This document shows positions 35,200 through 47,559 of a stretch of 64,000 nt of DNA, one piece after another. Below the pieces are notes generated by a model. That model was not told the DNA's origin. It ran no database searches and saw only the letters and a list, made by a program, of their open reading frames with translations. The DNA comes from Mytilus trossulus (taxonomy: Eukaryota > Mollusca > Bivalvia > Mytilida > Mytilidae): contig NC_086383.1 in the NCBI RefSeq assembly GCF_036588685.1, positions 34,728,171 through 34,792,170 on the forward strand. Reading direction: 5' to 3'. Position 1 is the stretch's first letter. Every line of letters begins with the position of its first letter. The position numbers were made by a program, and so were the translations under genes.

Positions 35200-35550
35200 T
35201 GCTTATAGTTAAATATTTGTTTGTTTTGAGATTGTGATATAATGATGACTGCTGTACCCGTCGTGTGACTATTTTACCTATTAAGACTGTTTTGTTCACA
35301 AATCGTTGTAAATATCATAGACTTTGATACGACTGTCATACAAGTGAGAGGTTTAGTGCTATTAAACCAGGTTCAATCCATCATTTTATACATTTGAAAA
35401 TGCCTGTACCAAGTCAGGAATATGACAGTTGTTGTCTATTCGTTTGATGTGTTTTATCATTTGATTTTGCGATTTGATTAAGGACTTTCCGTCTTGAATT
35501 TTCCTTGGAGTTCAGTATTTTTATGATTTTACTTTTAAGTTTAATTTGAC
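35200..35550 (+). repeat. Repeat R4
   Basis: Contains gatgactgctgtacccgtcg, gcctgtaccaagtcaggaat and ttttccttggagttcagta. Confidence 0.75.
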
Positions 35551-35708
35551 TGAATTGTTTCATCAATTATCTTGGTAAAGGTAAACGGACGACAACGAAC
35601 TTAAAATGCTCACACAGGTCCTCCGGACAATGTTAGTTTAACAATCAGTGCTGAAAACCATTGCCTGTAATAAATCTAGCAAATAAAACATCTAATTCAT
35701 GTGAAATT

Positions 35709-35714
35709 TTTATT
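35709..35714 (-). promoter_or_regulatory. Polyadenylation signal of the propeller-like gene
   Basis: AATAAA on the minus strand, 90 nt past the stop codon at 35804. Confidence 0.6.
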
Positions 35715-35803
35715 GACACAAATATATTGATAAAAGTAGTTATATACAGATGCCATTTGTTCATTGTGCCCAAAATATCATATGTAAACATCATATGCAA
35801 TAA

Positions 35804-38800
35804 TTAGGATCTACCATAATAGTATAAAGGTTGATTTTTCCCCTCACTAAGGGTGAAATAACCTTGACCTTTAGCATCCCAACATACAGCCTCTCCTTGA
35901 GGTTCATCGTGGTATGGTACTTCTATAGGATCGGATTGCAATGCGGTAAGCACATCACCGTTCGGAATGTTCCAGTAGAACATTTTGTGATGAGAAACCA
36001 ATAACAATTCTTGACCGTTGGGCGAAATGTCGCCGCCTGTGGGGTCATTATTGGCTGTATGGAAGGACAGAGAGACAATGTTTGTCAAGGCGACTGTTGT
36101 ACCACTATTCCAAGCACTTGAAGGGACGTGGGCCGCTTTAGCAGCCTGGTTTTTAACTTTTGAAATTATGTAGATTTCACCTCGTGGGTCAACCAACAAG
36201 GTTTCACAGTCAATTTCTGACCACCTTTAAAAAAAAGAAGAAACAACTATCATGATAATGTATATATATATATATATATATTATACGACGCGAAGCAATG
36301 TTTGATAGATGCTTTTGTGTTTTTTGGTAAAAAAAATTCTTTTGAAATTGTAACACAGTGATGACTGCTGTACCCATATTTTGACTATTTTATTTATTAT
36401 GTCTGTTTTGTTCACACATCGTTCAACCCACCATTTTCTACATTTGAAAATGCCTGTACCAAGTCAGGAATACATTGTATGTAGTTTTTGATGTGTTTTT
36501 TCATTTGATTTTGCCATGTGATTCGGGACTTTCCGATTGAATTTTCCTTGGAGTTCAGTATTTTTGTGATTTTACTTTTTGCAATATCGTAAAAAAAAAA
36601 AGCCTGTATCGCCTAAAAAAAATTCATGGGCTGATTTGACACTTTCAAAACTAAAAGAATATTTAATTACATAGTTATAGAAATATACCACGAAAAATAT
36701 TAATCACAAATTGTTTATTTTTCTGGCTGCTCTTGGAATTATTGTTTCATATTTCCACTGCCATGTATCCAGTGCCTCTTAAAAATCAACTAGTTGATCC
36801 CTTAATAATATCTAGTAAGAATAACGATATGGTTAAAATATTGTGTGCCCATAATAAATTTATTAGTCATCATAAAAGATAAAAGGATGAAGATGTAAGG
36901 CTGCTTATTAGGGACGACATCAAAAGTTCAATGTAGGATAAAAAAAAACTTAATTCACATAGTTTTTTCACTGACCCCCACACCCCCTCTCTAAACTTAA
37001 TTTGGGAAAAATTGATTGACCAATATGAATATATGTAAAATCGATTTTGGATTGATAAAATTTGCAGCACTTTTAACCCCCCCACCCCCAAACTATTTGA
37101 TTTAAGTTTTTTTTATCCTACATCGATCTTTTGATGTCGTCCCTAACGTCCAGCGGCAAGATAATATGCAAATTTAGGACGCAAACATTTTTTGAATATG
37201 AAAATTTACTCTACTTTGTAGTAGACCGACAAGCTGATCCGGATTTTCAGCGTGCTAATTTATAAAGTAACAATCCGCAAGAAGACATGTCACCTTAGGG
37301 AGCTACCATTTGATTTTTATGGGGGGCGGGGGCGGGGCTAGGATGAAAAATGTTGTCCTGCATTTTTTTAGCTGTAATCTCTGTCCTGCCTTTTTATTTT
37401 TCACACTGTTCGGTCCTGCCTTTTTTTTTTAGTTTATCCTGACTTTTTTTTACCTAAATTTTCATCCTGACTTTTTTTTTGCAAGTGTCTCATCCTGCCT
37501 TTTTTTTTACTCAAATCTCCTGTCCTGCCTATTTTTTCAAATTTCATCCTAGCCTCCCCCCTAAAAATCAAATGGTAGCTCCCTTACCCGGGCACATTGT
37601 TCTGACTACGAGCCGATCAGTCTTTGCTCTTACTCCTTATTATCGCGGTCTAAGCGTCGAAGCAGCAAATACCAATATTAATCCACGACCCGCACTCGAG
37701 GAGAAAACGCTTCCAGGAGAACAACGAGGATAAAATATGTCACTCTCATAACTCGACCATATACAAACAATTATTAAAATACGGTATTTTTTAGTTCGTT
37801 GATATATATATATTAATCAAACACGTTGGTTTAAGTGAAGTCACACGTGACTTTTAAGATACAAAAAAATGTATCATCGCTTTCTTTCAATTTTAGCGAC
37901 TGGTTTAACAAAATGATACTGTATTGCACGAAATATTCGACAAATTGTATTCTATTAATAAAATTATCAGCACAGTATCAGGGGAAATGTTATATTAAGT
38001 AAACGTTAAAACATAATAAAATTTATTTCTATTTTGTCTTGCACCACGCTTCATAAAATGGTGCAGGGATATAGGAGAATCAGGACGGGGTCAGTTAATT
38101 AAAAGTTAATTAAGGGCAAATGCTGCTGAAAATGTAACAAACTATGAAGAAAACAGGCAAGAAATTAAAGAAAAGAAAAAAATTGGTTGCTTTTTTTCTA
38201 ATATATAATATATTATGGGGAATATAAATAAAAAGTGAAAAATTGTCAAAAATATGATCACCCCTTTTTACAGACCATTTAGACACTCATACAAGCTGGC
38301 GCCTCTATCTAGCAAATGGCGCATAAAATTCAGGTGCGGTTTCTTGACGGACTTTTCCGGTGGACATGATGAAGGACATCTATGAATGCCGGATACCTGT
38401 TCTTACGACAATGCTACACACTATGTACAACAGATACTTACGAGAAATGTAATTGTTTGTAGACGTCCACATGCTGGTTGCTTTGTACAGAAGCTGGTTC
38501 TCGTATCATGTAAATAATGTTCTTGGCGCCAGCATCACCCGTATCACCTGTTTCATAAAATAATTATTATAATTAATGATCAATTAATTATTCATTTTGG
38601 TTAACCTTTAAACTGTAAATAAAAACTCAGTTTTTTTTGTGATCTGCATATACTAGCTGTTTGATCACAATATTTATTTTCATCAAAATGATGATCCGAA
38701 TATTTGTTATTTAGGAAAAACATATAAAAATACGAAAATAATTCATCAATCTATTTCAGTATTTCGTAACTTGCAGGCCATACCTCCATTGCTTTTTTTT

Positions 38801-39235
38801 ATATTTTAATATGTAAATCTATCATTGTATAGAATCAAGGCAGGCATACAATTTTAAGTAATGGATGGGAAAAGAGAACCTCACTTTCAATTCATAACTT
38901 AACTGACAAACGGAACTTGAGATATTACCAACGTATAAACAGTATCCGGCATCACATGGGCCATACGCAATATCTTCCCAGTCAGAATTGTGGGCGCCAT
39001 TTACTGTAATTGTAGATATGCGGTGTCCTGTCACACTGTCTATGACGTAAATATTAGGTCCATCTCCGTGGTCATTATGAGTATATAAAACTCCTGGATG
39101 TGTTCTACTGGCAGCTACCCCAGAAGCCTCTTCTATATGATGTGAGGTCACTGTTGCTACGACTTGACCTTGAGAAAAAGCTTTAAAAAAAAGGACCATA
39201 CTTGAATAAATAGTGATCCAAAAAATATTTCTCAT
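35804..39235 (-). CDS. Secreted propeller-like protein, intact copy
   Basis: Function unknown; predicted secreted. Exon 1 39235-38929, exon 2 38547-38442, exon 3 36224-35804 are joined by GTAATA/GTAAGT donors and AAACAG/TTAAAG acceptors with matching phases, giving 277 aa. An in-frame TAA lies just upstream of the ATG. Residues 1-23 form a signal peptide (hydrophobic IFWITIYSSMVLFF). Recognisable order: GVLYTHNDHGDGPNIYVID (~48-66), NSDWEDIAYGP, LYVGDTGDAGAKNIIYMIRE (spans exon 1/2), DCETLLVDPRGEIYIISK, DPTGGDISPNG, DEPQGEAVCWDAKGQGYFTL and YYYGRS at the end. The same series (THND-GD, DWEDIA, GD-GD, P-GEA) occurs in bacterial secreted proteins predicted to be beta-propellers; that relation is from memory. 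A damaged paralogue lies 20 kb away in the same orientation. Introns hold R4 and two MITEs. Confidence 0.85.
36340..36570 (+). repeat. Repeat R4 fragment in intron 2 of the propeller gene
   Basis: Contains gatgactgctgtacccatat and aatgcctgtaccaagtcagg. A (TA)n tract at about 36258-36281 lies just before it. Confidence 0.75.
36911..37143. mobile_element. Foldback MITE, family M2, copy 1
   Basis: Ends gggacgacatcaaaag...aatgtaggataaaaaaa and inverse ttttttatcctacat...cttttgatgtcgtccc are near-perfect. Flanks are TTA and TAA, allowing a TA or TWA target. Related copy at 59121-59375. The interior has pyrimidine-rich runs (cccccacaccccctct). Confidence 0.8.
37298..37583. mobile_element. PIF/Harbinger-like MITE, family H1, copy 2
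   Basis: Same GGGAGCTACCATTTGATTTT ends as 16791-17085, with TTA on both sides (37295-37297, 37584-37586). The interior is the complementary orientation (cctgcctttttt units). Confidence 0.8.
37587..38441. other. Intron 2 of the propeller gene, unique part
   Basis: No repeat or frame recognised apart from a short (TA) run near 37801. Confidence 0.45.
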
Positions 39236-40132
39236 ATAAGAACATTAATGAAAAAGAAAAGGAAAGGCAAAGTTACAGAAAGACAGTTAAAGTCAAAAAC
39301 ACATTACATACTACATTAGTAGTTGTAAACTTAAAACGAAGCATTATGAACCATAACAAAACAACGGGAGGTGCACCGAAAGAGTAAGTAATTTTTGCTG
39401 CTAATGTGGCATATTTCGTTGTGTTCATGGCAAGTATAGTTGATAAATCTCATTCTGTTCTATCACAATCTATGAAAACGGGACAGGAAATGGCAATTCG
39501 CCGTTTCATAATATAATGGATTCTTGGAAATATTTTCAACGGTGTACAACAAAGCGTTGTGATTGGTTACAAACATCCTATACAATTGAAATCCAACCAA
39601 TATCATGACCTTATTTTCCTTTTGGGTACGAACATTGATATCCTGGTTCCCGGTTTCTGCGTTCCATTTATTAGTTGATAGCCATACGCTGTAAGTTGTA
39701 TTGGTATATGTGTAACATACTGAATATTATGATCGGGAACCAGTCTAGAACCGTTTCAGACAGACATTCAATAACCCCAACCTAATCATAGTTGCGTTAA
39801 AAAAAATGCCGAAGAGGTGAGTACACCTTGTCGCACCTATGGTATGAAAAAGCTTGATGTGAAACATCACGCTTTACTAAATATTTGCAAGTAAAATTAT
39901 ATTTCCGCATATAATTAACTTTTATATATGAAAGAGTTTAGAAAACAATTATGAAAAAAGGTGCACATGTACATGCATGTCGAACAAAAAAGAAATATTC
40001 ACCCAATGGGAGTCTTGCATCGAGAGAAAAAAACATATAATAGCAAGCATGAAAAAATTGCCAGGATGATAAAAAAGGTTTGCTTAACAAAAACTCCTTG
40101 AGACATTATTTATTTATGTATCCTGTTTATAA
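39236..40132. other. 5' flank of the propeller gene
   Basis: AT-rich. No TATA box or repeat I can support. Confidence 0.4.
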
Positions 40133-40590
40133 AAAAAAATATAATTCAAAATACTAACAAAGTTTTTAATGTTATTTTTGCTCCTAAGAACAGATTCTTG
40201 AGTTTTTGTTTTTAAATACTGTCGATTCATTCATGTTCGTGGATACAAATGTTCGTGGATATTTGATTTAGTTGTTTTGCAAAAGTCTGAATATATTTTT
40301 GAGAAAAAATTGTAATTTGTTGAACATTAAATTCGTGGCTCTCCTTTTTTAGCAACAAAAGAAAAAATATAATTCAAAATACTAACAAAGTTTTTAATGT
40401 TATTTTTGCTCCTAAGATCAGATTCTTGAATATTTTTTTTAAATAATGTCGATTCATTCATGTTCGTGGATACAAATGTTCGTGGATATTTGGTTCAGTG
40501 GTCATGCAATAGTCTAAATATATTCCTGAGAAAAAATTGTAATTTGTTGAACATTTAAATTCGTGGCTCTCCTGTAGCAACAAAATAAAC
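40133..40590. repeat. Tandem duplication, two ~235-bp units
   Basis: Unit 1 (about 40133-40365) and unit 2 (about 40366-40590) share aattcaaaatactaacaaag, tcgattcattcatgttcgtg and aacattaaattcgtggctct with few differences. The second unit ends in sequence not shared. Confidence 0.85.
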
Positions 40591-41439
40591 GGAAATGGAT
40601 GATGATGAATCCGCAGTAAGGCAAATGATGAATTAAAATGCTCCTTACCCGACATCCCGTAAGGAAATTTTTGTGTAACATTGTTTTCCAGTTGGAATAA
40701 TATTCCAGAACATATTTATTCCATTTGGAACTAATATTTCATGACCTATTATATTTACCTGCATCGCATTTCACAATACTCAGAATTATGATCAAATAAT
40801 AATACATATCTGTATACGTCAATATCAATATTTTCACTGTTAGTACTGAATCACAGTAGAATAAATACTATCTTATTTAACCTTGATCTAAGTGACCTGG
40901 TCATCACGTTCTTTATCAGAATATCCTATTATTAACGACCGCCTCTCAAAATTGGACCGAATTCTTTGTAAAGACTTTCACAACATGCTTACATTCCATT
41001 TCGGTCACAAGTGATAATTTTAAGACGCCAATACAATCATACGTGAAATAATTTAAATTATCAAGTTTTTATCGTAGTGCTGTCCATACGAGAAAACGTA
41101 TTTGAAACCTCAATGAAAGGTTGCCGTTTGAATTAGATGGATGTATAAATACGCTGTCACGTCCGTTCTAAATGGGGCTTTACATCTGATGTCGTTTTCA
41201 GGGAATGTGGTCGACTCTCTGAATATTAAGGTATCCTTTGGATTATTACTTGGATGGTCCTTAGTTGTCCCATTACACGTACAATATATCGTCCTTTTCC
41301 AACATGCCCCGGACAGTTGCAGTCTAAATTTCCCGCCCTTTCAGGAGTATATAAATAAGAACATGTGGTATGATTATTAATGAGGGTGCAAGTTCCATAG
41401 CAGGAAAGTCGCCTCCCAAAACATCAATATAATAATAAA
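40591..41439. other. Intergenic, nothing called
   Basis: A 79-codon frame at 41141-41380 lacks a recognisable domain, and TATA-like words near 41145 and 41347 are insufficient to call a gene. Confidence 0.4.
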
Positions 41440-42190
41440 AAAAGATTACCAATGAAACAACTCTACAAGGAACAAAATAACACATAAATCAAATATGGGT
41501 CACCGTACGGCCTTCAATAATGAACAAAGCCCATACCGCATAGTCAGCTATATTTCCGTGATGTTCAGAGGTCTGTTTCTCTATGACTGACTGTCAATTG
41601 TTTTCTAAACATCTATTTGCAAGGTATGCATTTACTGTTAGGTTCAACTTGTAAGCCTGTCTTGTCTCATAGAAAGGTGTGCACAATTACGCATGTTTGG
41701 TGATGAAAACTTATTGGATATTGAACAAATGCCTGTAACACTGCGTATAACTGCTGATAAAGTGTAAAACAGGTCAACTGCGCTTTAGCTCGAAAGAGGA
41801 AAGAGAGAAAATTACAGAAATAAAGGTCAAACAATACAAACAAACAATGATACAAATAAATGCAGTAGAATGCAACACAATACAATAGAACATATTCCAG
41901 GAAGAGTTTGATATTCTGTAACAAATTAATATAAAAAATAAACAATCATAAACTAATATGGCATGGGTCTGGCCCCCTAAGTTCTAAATATAAATAAAAA
42001 GATGTGGTATGATTGCCAATGAAACAACTCTCTACAAGAAACAAAATGAAACAGAAATTAACAACTGTAGGTCACCGTACGACTTTCAATAATGAACAAA
42101 GCATAAAACCGCATAATCAGCTATAAAAGGCCCCGAAATGACAAATGTAAAACAATACAAACGAGAACACTAACGGCCTTATCTATATAA
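41440..42190 (-). repeat. Two R2 copies separated by ~400 bp
   Basis: Both copies (about 41440-41560 and 41995-42185) contain aatgaaacaactct, gtcaccgtacg and ttcaataatgaacaaagc. Sequence between them is AT-rich without features. Confidence 0.7.
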
Positions 42191-42194
42191 AAAA

Positions 42195-42835
42195 TTCGTA
42201 AGGGTTCCGCGGAACCCAGTGTCTCGCCTACTTTTGCTGTAACTCCCAGGCTCAACAAAAATGAGGAAAACAATCAATAAAAATATTCCTACTGATATTA
42301 TCTTTTGATTGTTAGATGCTTCTGTCCAAGTTTGGTATACATTTCAGGATAGTTTATGAATCGAATAAATGTTTTAACAACTTAAAGTGCAGACTGTATA
42401 TTATGTTAACTGGATTTATTTTTTTACAAAATTTACTTCTGGATACTATCTTATGATCATAAACAAGCTTCTGTCCAAGTTTGGTAAAAATCCAGTATAG
42501 TTTAAGAATTTCAAAGCAATTCAAATTTTAAAAACTTTAACCACAGAGTGAATGTAATGTTTCCCCGCAGAAAAACTAAGTCCATTTATAAGTAAAAAAC
42601 AGAAAAAATGGAATTTTATTTTTGAAAAATTTACTTCTGGATACTATCTTATGATCATAAACAAGCTTCTGTCCAAGTTTGGTAGAAATCCAGTATAGTT
42701 TAAGAAAGTTATTAAATTTTGAAAAACTTTAACCACAGAGTGAATATTTGTGGACGCCGCCGACGACGACGCCGACGGAATGTAGGATCGCTTAGTCTCG
42801 CTTTTTCGACTAAAGTCGAAGGCTCGACAAAAAGA
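42195..42835 (+). repeat. Core-repeat family 3 element
   Basis: Opens with the perfect palindrome GGGTTCCGCGGAACCC (42202-42217), has three ~185-bp direct units (gcttctgtccaagtttggta at about 42320, 42470 and 42665), then a gacgccgccgacgacgacgc tract and a closing hairpin TTCGACTAAAGTCGAA (42805-42820). The architecture is the same as families 1, 2 and 4. Non-coding. Confidence 0.8.
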
Positions 42836-42837
42836 TG

Positions 42838-42945
42838 AGCGAAAAAACAAACGACATCCACTGAATAACAGGCTCCTGACTTGGGACAGGCACATACATA
42901 CAGAATGTGGCTATTATACTCTAATATGACATGCAAGTTCAGGGG
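42838..42945 (-). repeat. R2 fragment
   Basis: Contains aataacaggctcctgacttg and agaatgtggctattatact, inverse of 20860-20900-type sequence. Confidence 0.6.
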
Positions 42946-43570
42946 TGGAGTTTTGAAGTGCGTCTGTATCTCCCTAATTCAAAGCCTTTAGGGGATGATC
43001 ACTAATTCTAAATTTGAGAGTAACTGCCTGAGTATAAAAATTTTTCAAATTCATATTCCTCAGACTTGCATTTTAATTTTTAATTTCCCATATAAGACAA
43101 AGTTTGAAATATACAAATTATATAATATATTTAATTTCAAATATACAGCTTATCATCATCACAAGTTAACAACAAGAAATCGTGAGATATAATCAGGATT
43201 AAAAATATCTGTAGCAAGGTTAAAGTCAGTGATCTTGACCTATTCTATCATCAAAATCGTCACACAATGTTTCGCCAGATTTGCTGTAAAATAAAATTAT
43301 ATCAAAGGACTTTAAACTTTGCCAGTTGCAGTTTTTATAAACGTAATAAAAAGAGTTACAAAGTTAGGAAATGCAGACCTGACTCCCGAGCAGCTTTTTC
43401 TTTTGTTGTTGTTGGTTTTTTTTGGCTGTTTCTCTTGTGGGAAATGGGGTATAAATGTATAGGTGATATATGTATGTTAGTCCTACAGATAAGTATATCT
43501 ACTCAACCTGAATATGCATAAGGTACTTCCCATTCAATGTTTAACAAGAACCAATTAACCAATATCTAAG
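42946..43570. other. Intergenic, nothing recognised
   Basis: Short frames here have no supporting feature. Confidence 0.45.
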
Positions 43571-43681
43571 AGAGCTTAAATTGTATGTGTATGTTCAAAG
43601 CTACAGTATATTCAAAAAGCAACAAAAAGTAGATATAAAAACTGTTTATCATATTTGCTTTAAAGTTTTGAAATGTCATTA

Positions 43682-43978
43682 GGGAGCTACCATTTGATTT
43701 TTATGGGGGGGGGGGAGGGGCTGGGGACTAGGAAGAAATTTGAAAAAAAATAGGCAGGACAGGAGTTTTGAGTTAAAAATAAAAGGCAGGATAAGTCACA
43801 TGCAAAAAAAAAGTCAGGACGACAATTTAGGTAATAAAAAAAGTCAGGATAAAAAAAATGCAGGACCGAACAGAGTGAAAAATAAAAAGGCAGGACAGAG
43901 ATTACAGATTAAAAAAAATGCAGGACACAATTTTTCATCCTAGACCCCCCCCCCCCTAAAAATCAAATGGTAGCTCCC
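43682..43978. mobile_element. PIF/Harbinger-like MITE, family H1, copy 3
   Basis: Same ends as 16791-17085. TTA on both sides (43679-43681, 43979-43981). The sister segment at about 49405 lacks it. Confidence 0.85.
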
Positions 43979-44327
43979 TTATAAGAATGTATAATTGATA
44001 TTGAAGTATTTTTTTTTAAATTTACAAAAAGCAAGTAATCACAAAACAATATTTCATGTTTTAAAGAGAAAAAAAGTTACTTTTTTGTTTTATTACTCTA
44101 TAATATACGGTTTTATTACTGTATAAAATAATTTTAAAAGTGAAAAAGTATAATAAATAAAATAAAAAATGTCTTTAACATGCCGTGATCTTTAAAAGTA
44201 TTTCAACGAAAACGGAAGTTCATCATGCAGACGGTGTAATGTAATGTTGTACGTTTTGCAGACGATTTGTTGTAACATTGGTGACAGACGACACGGAAGT
44301 TCTTAAAAAATGGCGGCGGTACAATGG

Positions 44328-44335
44328 TATAAATA
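44328..44335 (+). promoter_or_regulatory. TATA box, secreted-protein gene copy 1
   Basis: TATAAATA is conserved in copy 2 (49734-49741). About 30 nt downstream comes cttctctgtccaatcag and then GTAGAG, a likely short non-coding first exon ending at 44377. A conserved 20-nt stretch ending at 44812 before GTAAGT might be a second UTR exon. Confidence 0.6.
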
Positions 44336-44431
44336 CCCGTATGTACATGATATTCGCACACTTCTCTGTCCAATCAGGTAGAGTACATGTATTAAAACAC
44401 TTTAATAAATCTAAAATTAAGGTTTTAAATA

Positions 44432-44637
44432 CTGTAAATTCAGAAATTATTGCGTGCTTTTATTATTGCGATTTTGTCATTTTAGACTTAAATGCGATTT
44501 TCATTTTTACGATTTTGAGAAAAATCATGTTAAATTCATATAAAATATTTCAAAATGCAAGTTTAAATTATTCCGTTTACAACTCTGTCGCTTTAATCGC
44601 AATAATAAAAACCTCGCATTAATTTCTGAATTTACAG
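44432..44637. mobile_element. 206-bp TA-target MITE
   Basis: Ends CTGTAAATTCAGAAATTA... and its inverse TAATTTCTGAATTTACAG, flanked by TA on each side (44430-44431, 44638-44639). The sister segment has the intact empty site aaaTAcattac at 49834. This fits a Tc1/mariner-type target. No transposase. Confidence 0.85.
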
Positions 44638-44938
44638 TACATTACTGTTCTAGTTGTTCATAAAAAGTAACTGCATCAATTATTTTTTTCACATCGTAAT
44701 ATCATATTCATCATTTTCATTTGTATTCTTTTGATTTAAAGAAAGCTTGAAATTAAACTGTGCAAAAATTGACACGTAAAAGATAATTAACAGCGATGTC
44801 GATAGTTTTCTTGTAAGTATTTTTTCAACATATTAACCTATCAAGCACAAGTCTCTATCATCCCTCAATCACGCTCTCTGTGTATATCATAAAGACATTT
44901 AATTTATATTTTCAGCAAAGGATTGTCATTTTGTCAAG

Positions 44939-46049
44939 ATGAACAAGTCTATACTGTTGATTGTTTTGCCATGTTTGGTTGCCTTGGTTACTGTCAGTGC
45001 CCAGTGGGGAGGAGCAGGAGCAGGCTACAACCAGTATTATAACCAACAGCTAGGAGCATACACTGCACAGAGCAGACTTTATAATTACGGAAACCAAGCT
45101 ACTGCACAATTACAAAGTGCAAAACTCCTCAACTACCGTAAGATTTATTTTTTAATATCATTTTCATAAAAAAGACAAATCTAGTCATACTGCACGGAAA
45201 AATAGTTTTTAAACCGCCTCGCCAATCTAGGTATCATTGTAAACGATGCTTTTCTACTTTAAATGCATTTCGATTTTCCACATTTGTCTTAGCGAGCACT
45301 GCTGATGAGAAATAAATTTTCTAATTACATTTGGTGCATCAAATTATTTACGATATCGAGACATTTTGCATACAATACATACAATAATCAATGCATGTCT
45401 TTACAAGATTGCATTTACTTAACGTACATTCGGGTGTATGTTTAGTTTATATATTTTTATAATTTTATGTTTCTTCCTAAAAAACAAATTGTAAATCAAA
45501 TGCTAAACCCCTCTATTGTCATTGCTATATTATGCTTGTTTTTAATTTGTTTTTTTGGCATAAAATTATTATAAATAAATGAAAACATGTGGCATAAGTG
45601 TCAATGAGGCAAAATAGAATGTGTGGTTCGAGTTACTGTGACATCTGAAAAAGTAAGGGTAGGCAGGAGTTTGTTTTTTTACATTGAGTTTTACAGTGCT
45701 TAATGAAAAATTGCCAAAAAATCCCTAGAGTAGGCTATAATTAAGACTAAAAGTAGGGAAGGTAGAGAAACTGGAACCACACATTTAGTTTTTTTAGGCA
45801 TGAGGCAACTCTCTTTGTTATTATGTTTTAAGACAATAAAATATTCATCAAATAAACTTAATAGGATCAGAAACAAGTTATACAACAAAAACAATATTAT
45901 AACAAAGCCATTAAATTAAGAATGCCGTTTATTCAGATCATCATTCAGATATTGTTTTTTTTTCCTTTACAGTATTTGGTTTCCTCCTTCTTCTTGATAT
46001 CACCAACGCCACCGGAAATACAAACGGACAAACAACACTATTCGGTTAA
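44939..46049 (+). CDS. Small secreted Gly/Tyr/Gln-rich protein, copy 1
   Basis: Predicted extracellular protein of unknown role. Coding exons: 44939-45137 (signal peptide MNKSILLIVLPCLVALVTVS then AQWGGAGAGYNQYYNQQLGA, residues 1-66) and 45973-46049 (LFGFLLLLDITNATGNTNG, then TTLFG stop), 91 aa. Donor GTAAGA and acceptor TTTACAG fit, and phase 1 joins. Upstream, exon 2 begins at 44916 after TTTTCAG. An untranslated exon starts at 46653 and AATAAA follows at 46747. The mature part is Tyr/Gln/Ala-rich with one Asn-X-Thr site. Compared with copy 2, an extra C in ttcggttaa creates an early stop, so copy 1 lacks the VKEPEP end. A structural role such as shell matrix or byssus is possible but unsupported. 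Confidence 0.8.
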
Positions 46050-46746
46050 AGGTAAGATACTGAAACTTAATATTGCAACAATTTAATTTATCAAATAATA
46101 TAAAATTTAATTGGCACACGAGGAACCTTTTGACTTTAAAAAATATCATGTTTATATCATATTCTACAATTTTTTTTTCGTTTTACGAAAATATCTCGGA
46201 AATGAACCGTTATAATAGTACTCCATGAACTAGCACTTTAAAACGCTCACTTATCGTGTCTTTCGTGAACACAACAAGATGCATATTTTTATCATATCAG
46301 CATGCTTTTGTAACAAGTTTGTGATATTTGCAACTGGCCGTAAACTAAAATTCATTAATTTTAATTTTATGCTCATAACCATCATATAATTGCGACAAGG
46401 GTATATGCGGGTAACTGTAAAATTGTTTATCATCTTCAAGTTACCACGTCCATGCCATGATCTTAAGGTGGTTCCCAACACCTTCACTTATATTAATTTG
46501 GATATATGTCCATCCTTAATTTACATTAAATATTCTATTGATCGTTAAGCGGCAGTCACTAACGGATCGGTCAAATATATAAGTTGTTATTCAAAAATAA
46601 TTTGAACTTAACTTTTTACATTTATGTAATGCTTATTCTCTTCTGTTTACAGAACCAGAACCCTAGACATGCGGCTGGGATTTATCATTGTACTCCTGGA
46701 GTAGGACATTTCAAATAGCGGTCACTGCATCAAATCACATTGTTGA

Positions 46747-46752
46747 AATAAA
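46747..46752 (+). promoter_or_regulatory. Polyadenylation signal, copy 1
   Basis: AATAAA in the last exon, conserved in copy 2. Confidence 0.65.
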
Positions 46753-47195
46753 AAAATATTTCATGATACTTTATTTTAGTATTTATTTATATTTGATTAG
46801 AAAATTTATTTAAAATGAAAAAACCCTGATATTTCAAAAAACTAAAAAAAAAGTTGAAGACATTTAATAGTAGCAAAGAGCGTAATCAGAGATCAATATT
46901 TTAACAAGATTGAGGGAAACTAAGAGAGTCTTATAGTTAACAAGCATATCACAACCACATCAAAGCTTAAGGCTTCTTCTGAACATAAATCATTTGAAGG
47001 TCCCTACTATGTATTGGCTACCTAAACTACACAAAATTAAATATCGATTCATCTCGGCCTCAAGTAAATGTTCTACAACTAATCTGTCTTTATTTTAGTA
47101 TTTATTTATATTTAATTAGAAAATTTATTTAAAATGAAAAAAAAAAGATATTTCAAAGACTAAAAAAAAGTTGAAGACATTTAATAATAGCAAAA

Positions 47196-47559
47196 CACAT
47201 AGGTCATTAAACAAGATACTAACAAAGAGTTTCTGCTAACAAGGAATCACATAGGTCATTAAACAAGATACTAACAAAGAGTTTCTACTAACAAGGAATC
47301 ACATAGGTCATTAAACAAGATACTAACAAAGAGTTTCTACTAACAAGGAATCACATAGGTCATTAAACAAGATACTAACAAAGAGTTTCTACTAACAAGG
47401 AATCACATAGGTCATCAAACAAGATACTAACAAAGAGTTTCTACTAACAAGGAATCACATAGGTCATAAAACAAGATACTAACAAAGCGTTTCTACTAAC
47501 AAGGAATCACATAGGTCATTAAACAAGATACTAACAAAGAGTTTCTACTAGCAAGGAAT
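47196..47559. repeat. 52-bp satellite, seven units
   Basis: Units start at 47196, 47248, 47300, 47352, 47404, 47456 and 47508 (cacataggtcattaaacaag, atactaacaaagagtttct). Copy 2 of the segmental duplication has a single diverged unit at about 52497-52548, the unexpanded state. Confidence 0.95.

Noticed and set aside
41141..41380. 79-aa frame with TATA-like words nearby
   Set aside because: No signal peptide, domain or splice support, and the region has mussel repeats on its right.
43740..43943. Lys-rich frame KKNRQDRSFELKIKG
   Set aside because: A translation of the A-rich interior of an H1 MITE.
47196..47559. CRISPR-like array
   Set aside because: Direct 52-bp tandem repeats without spacers in a eukaryotic genome.
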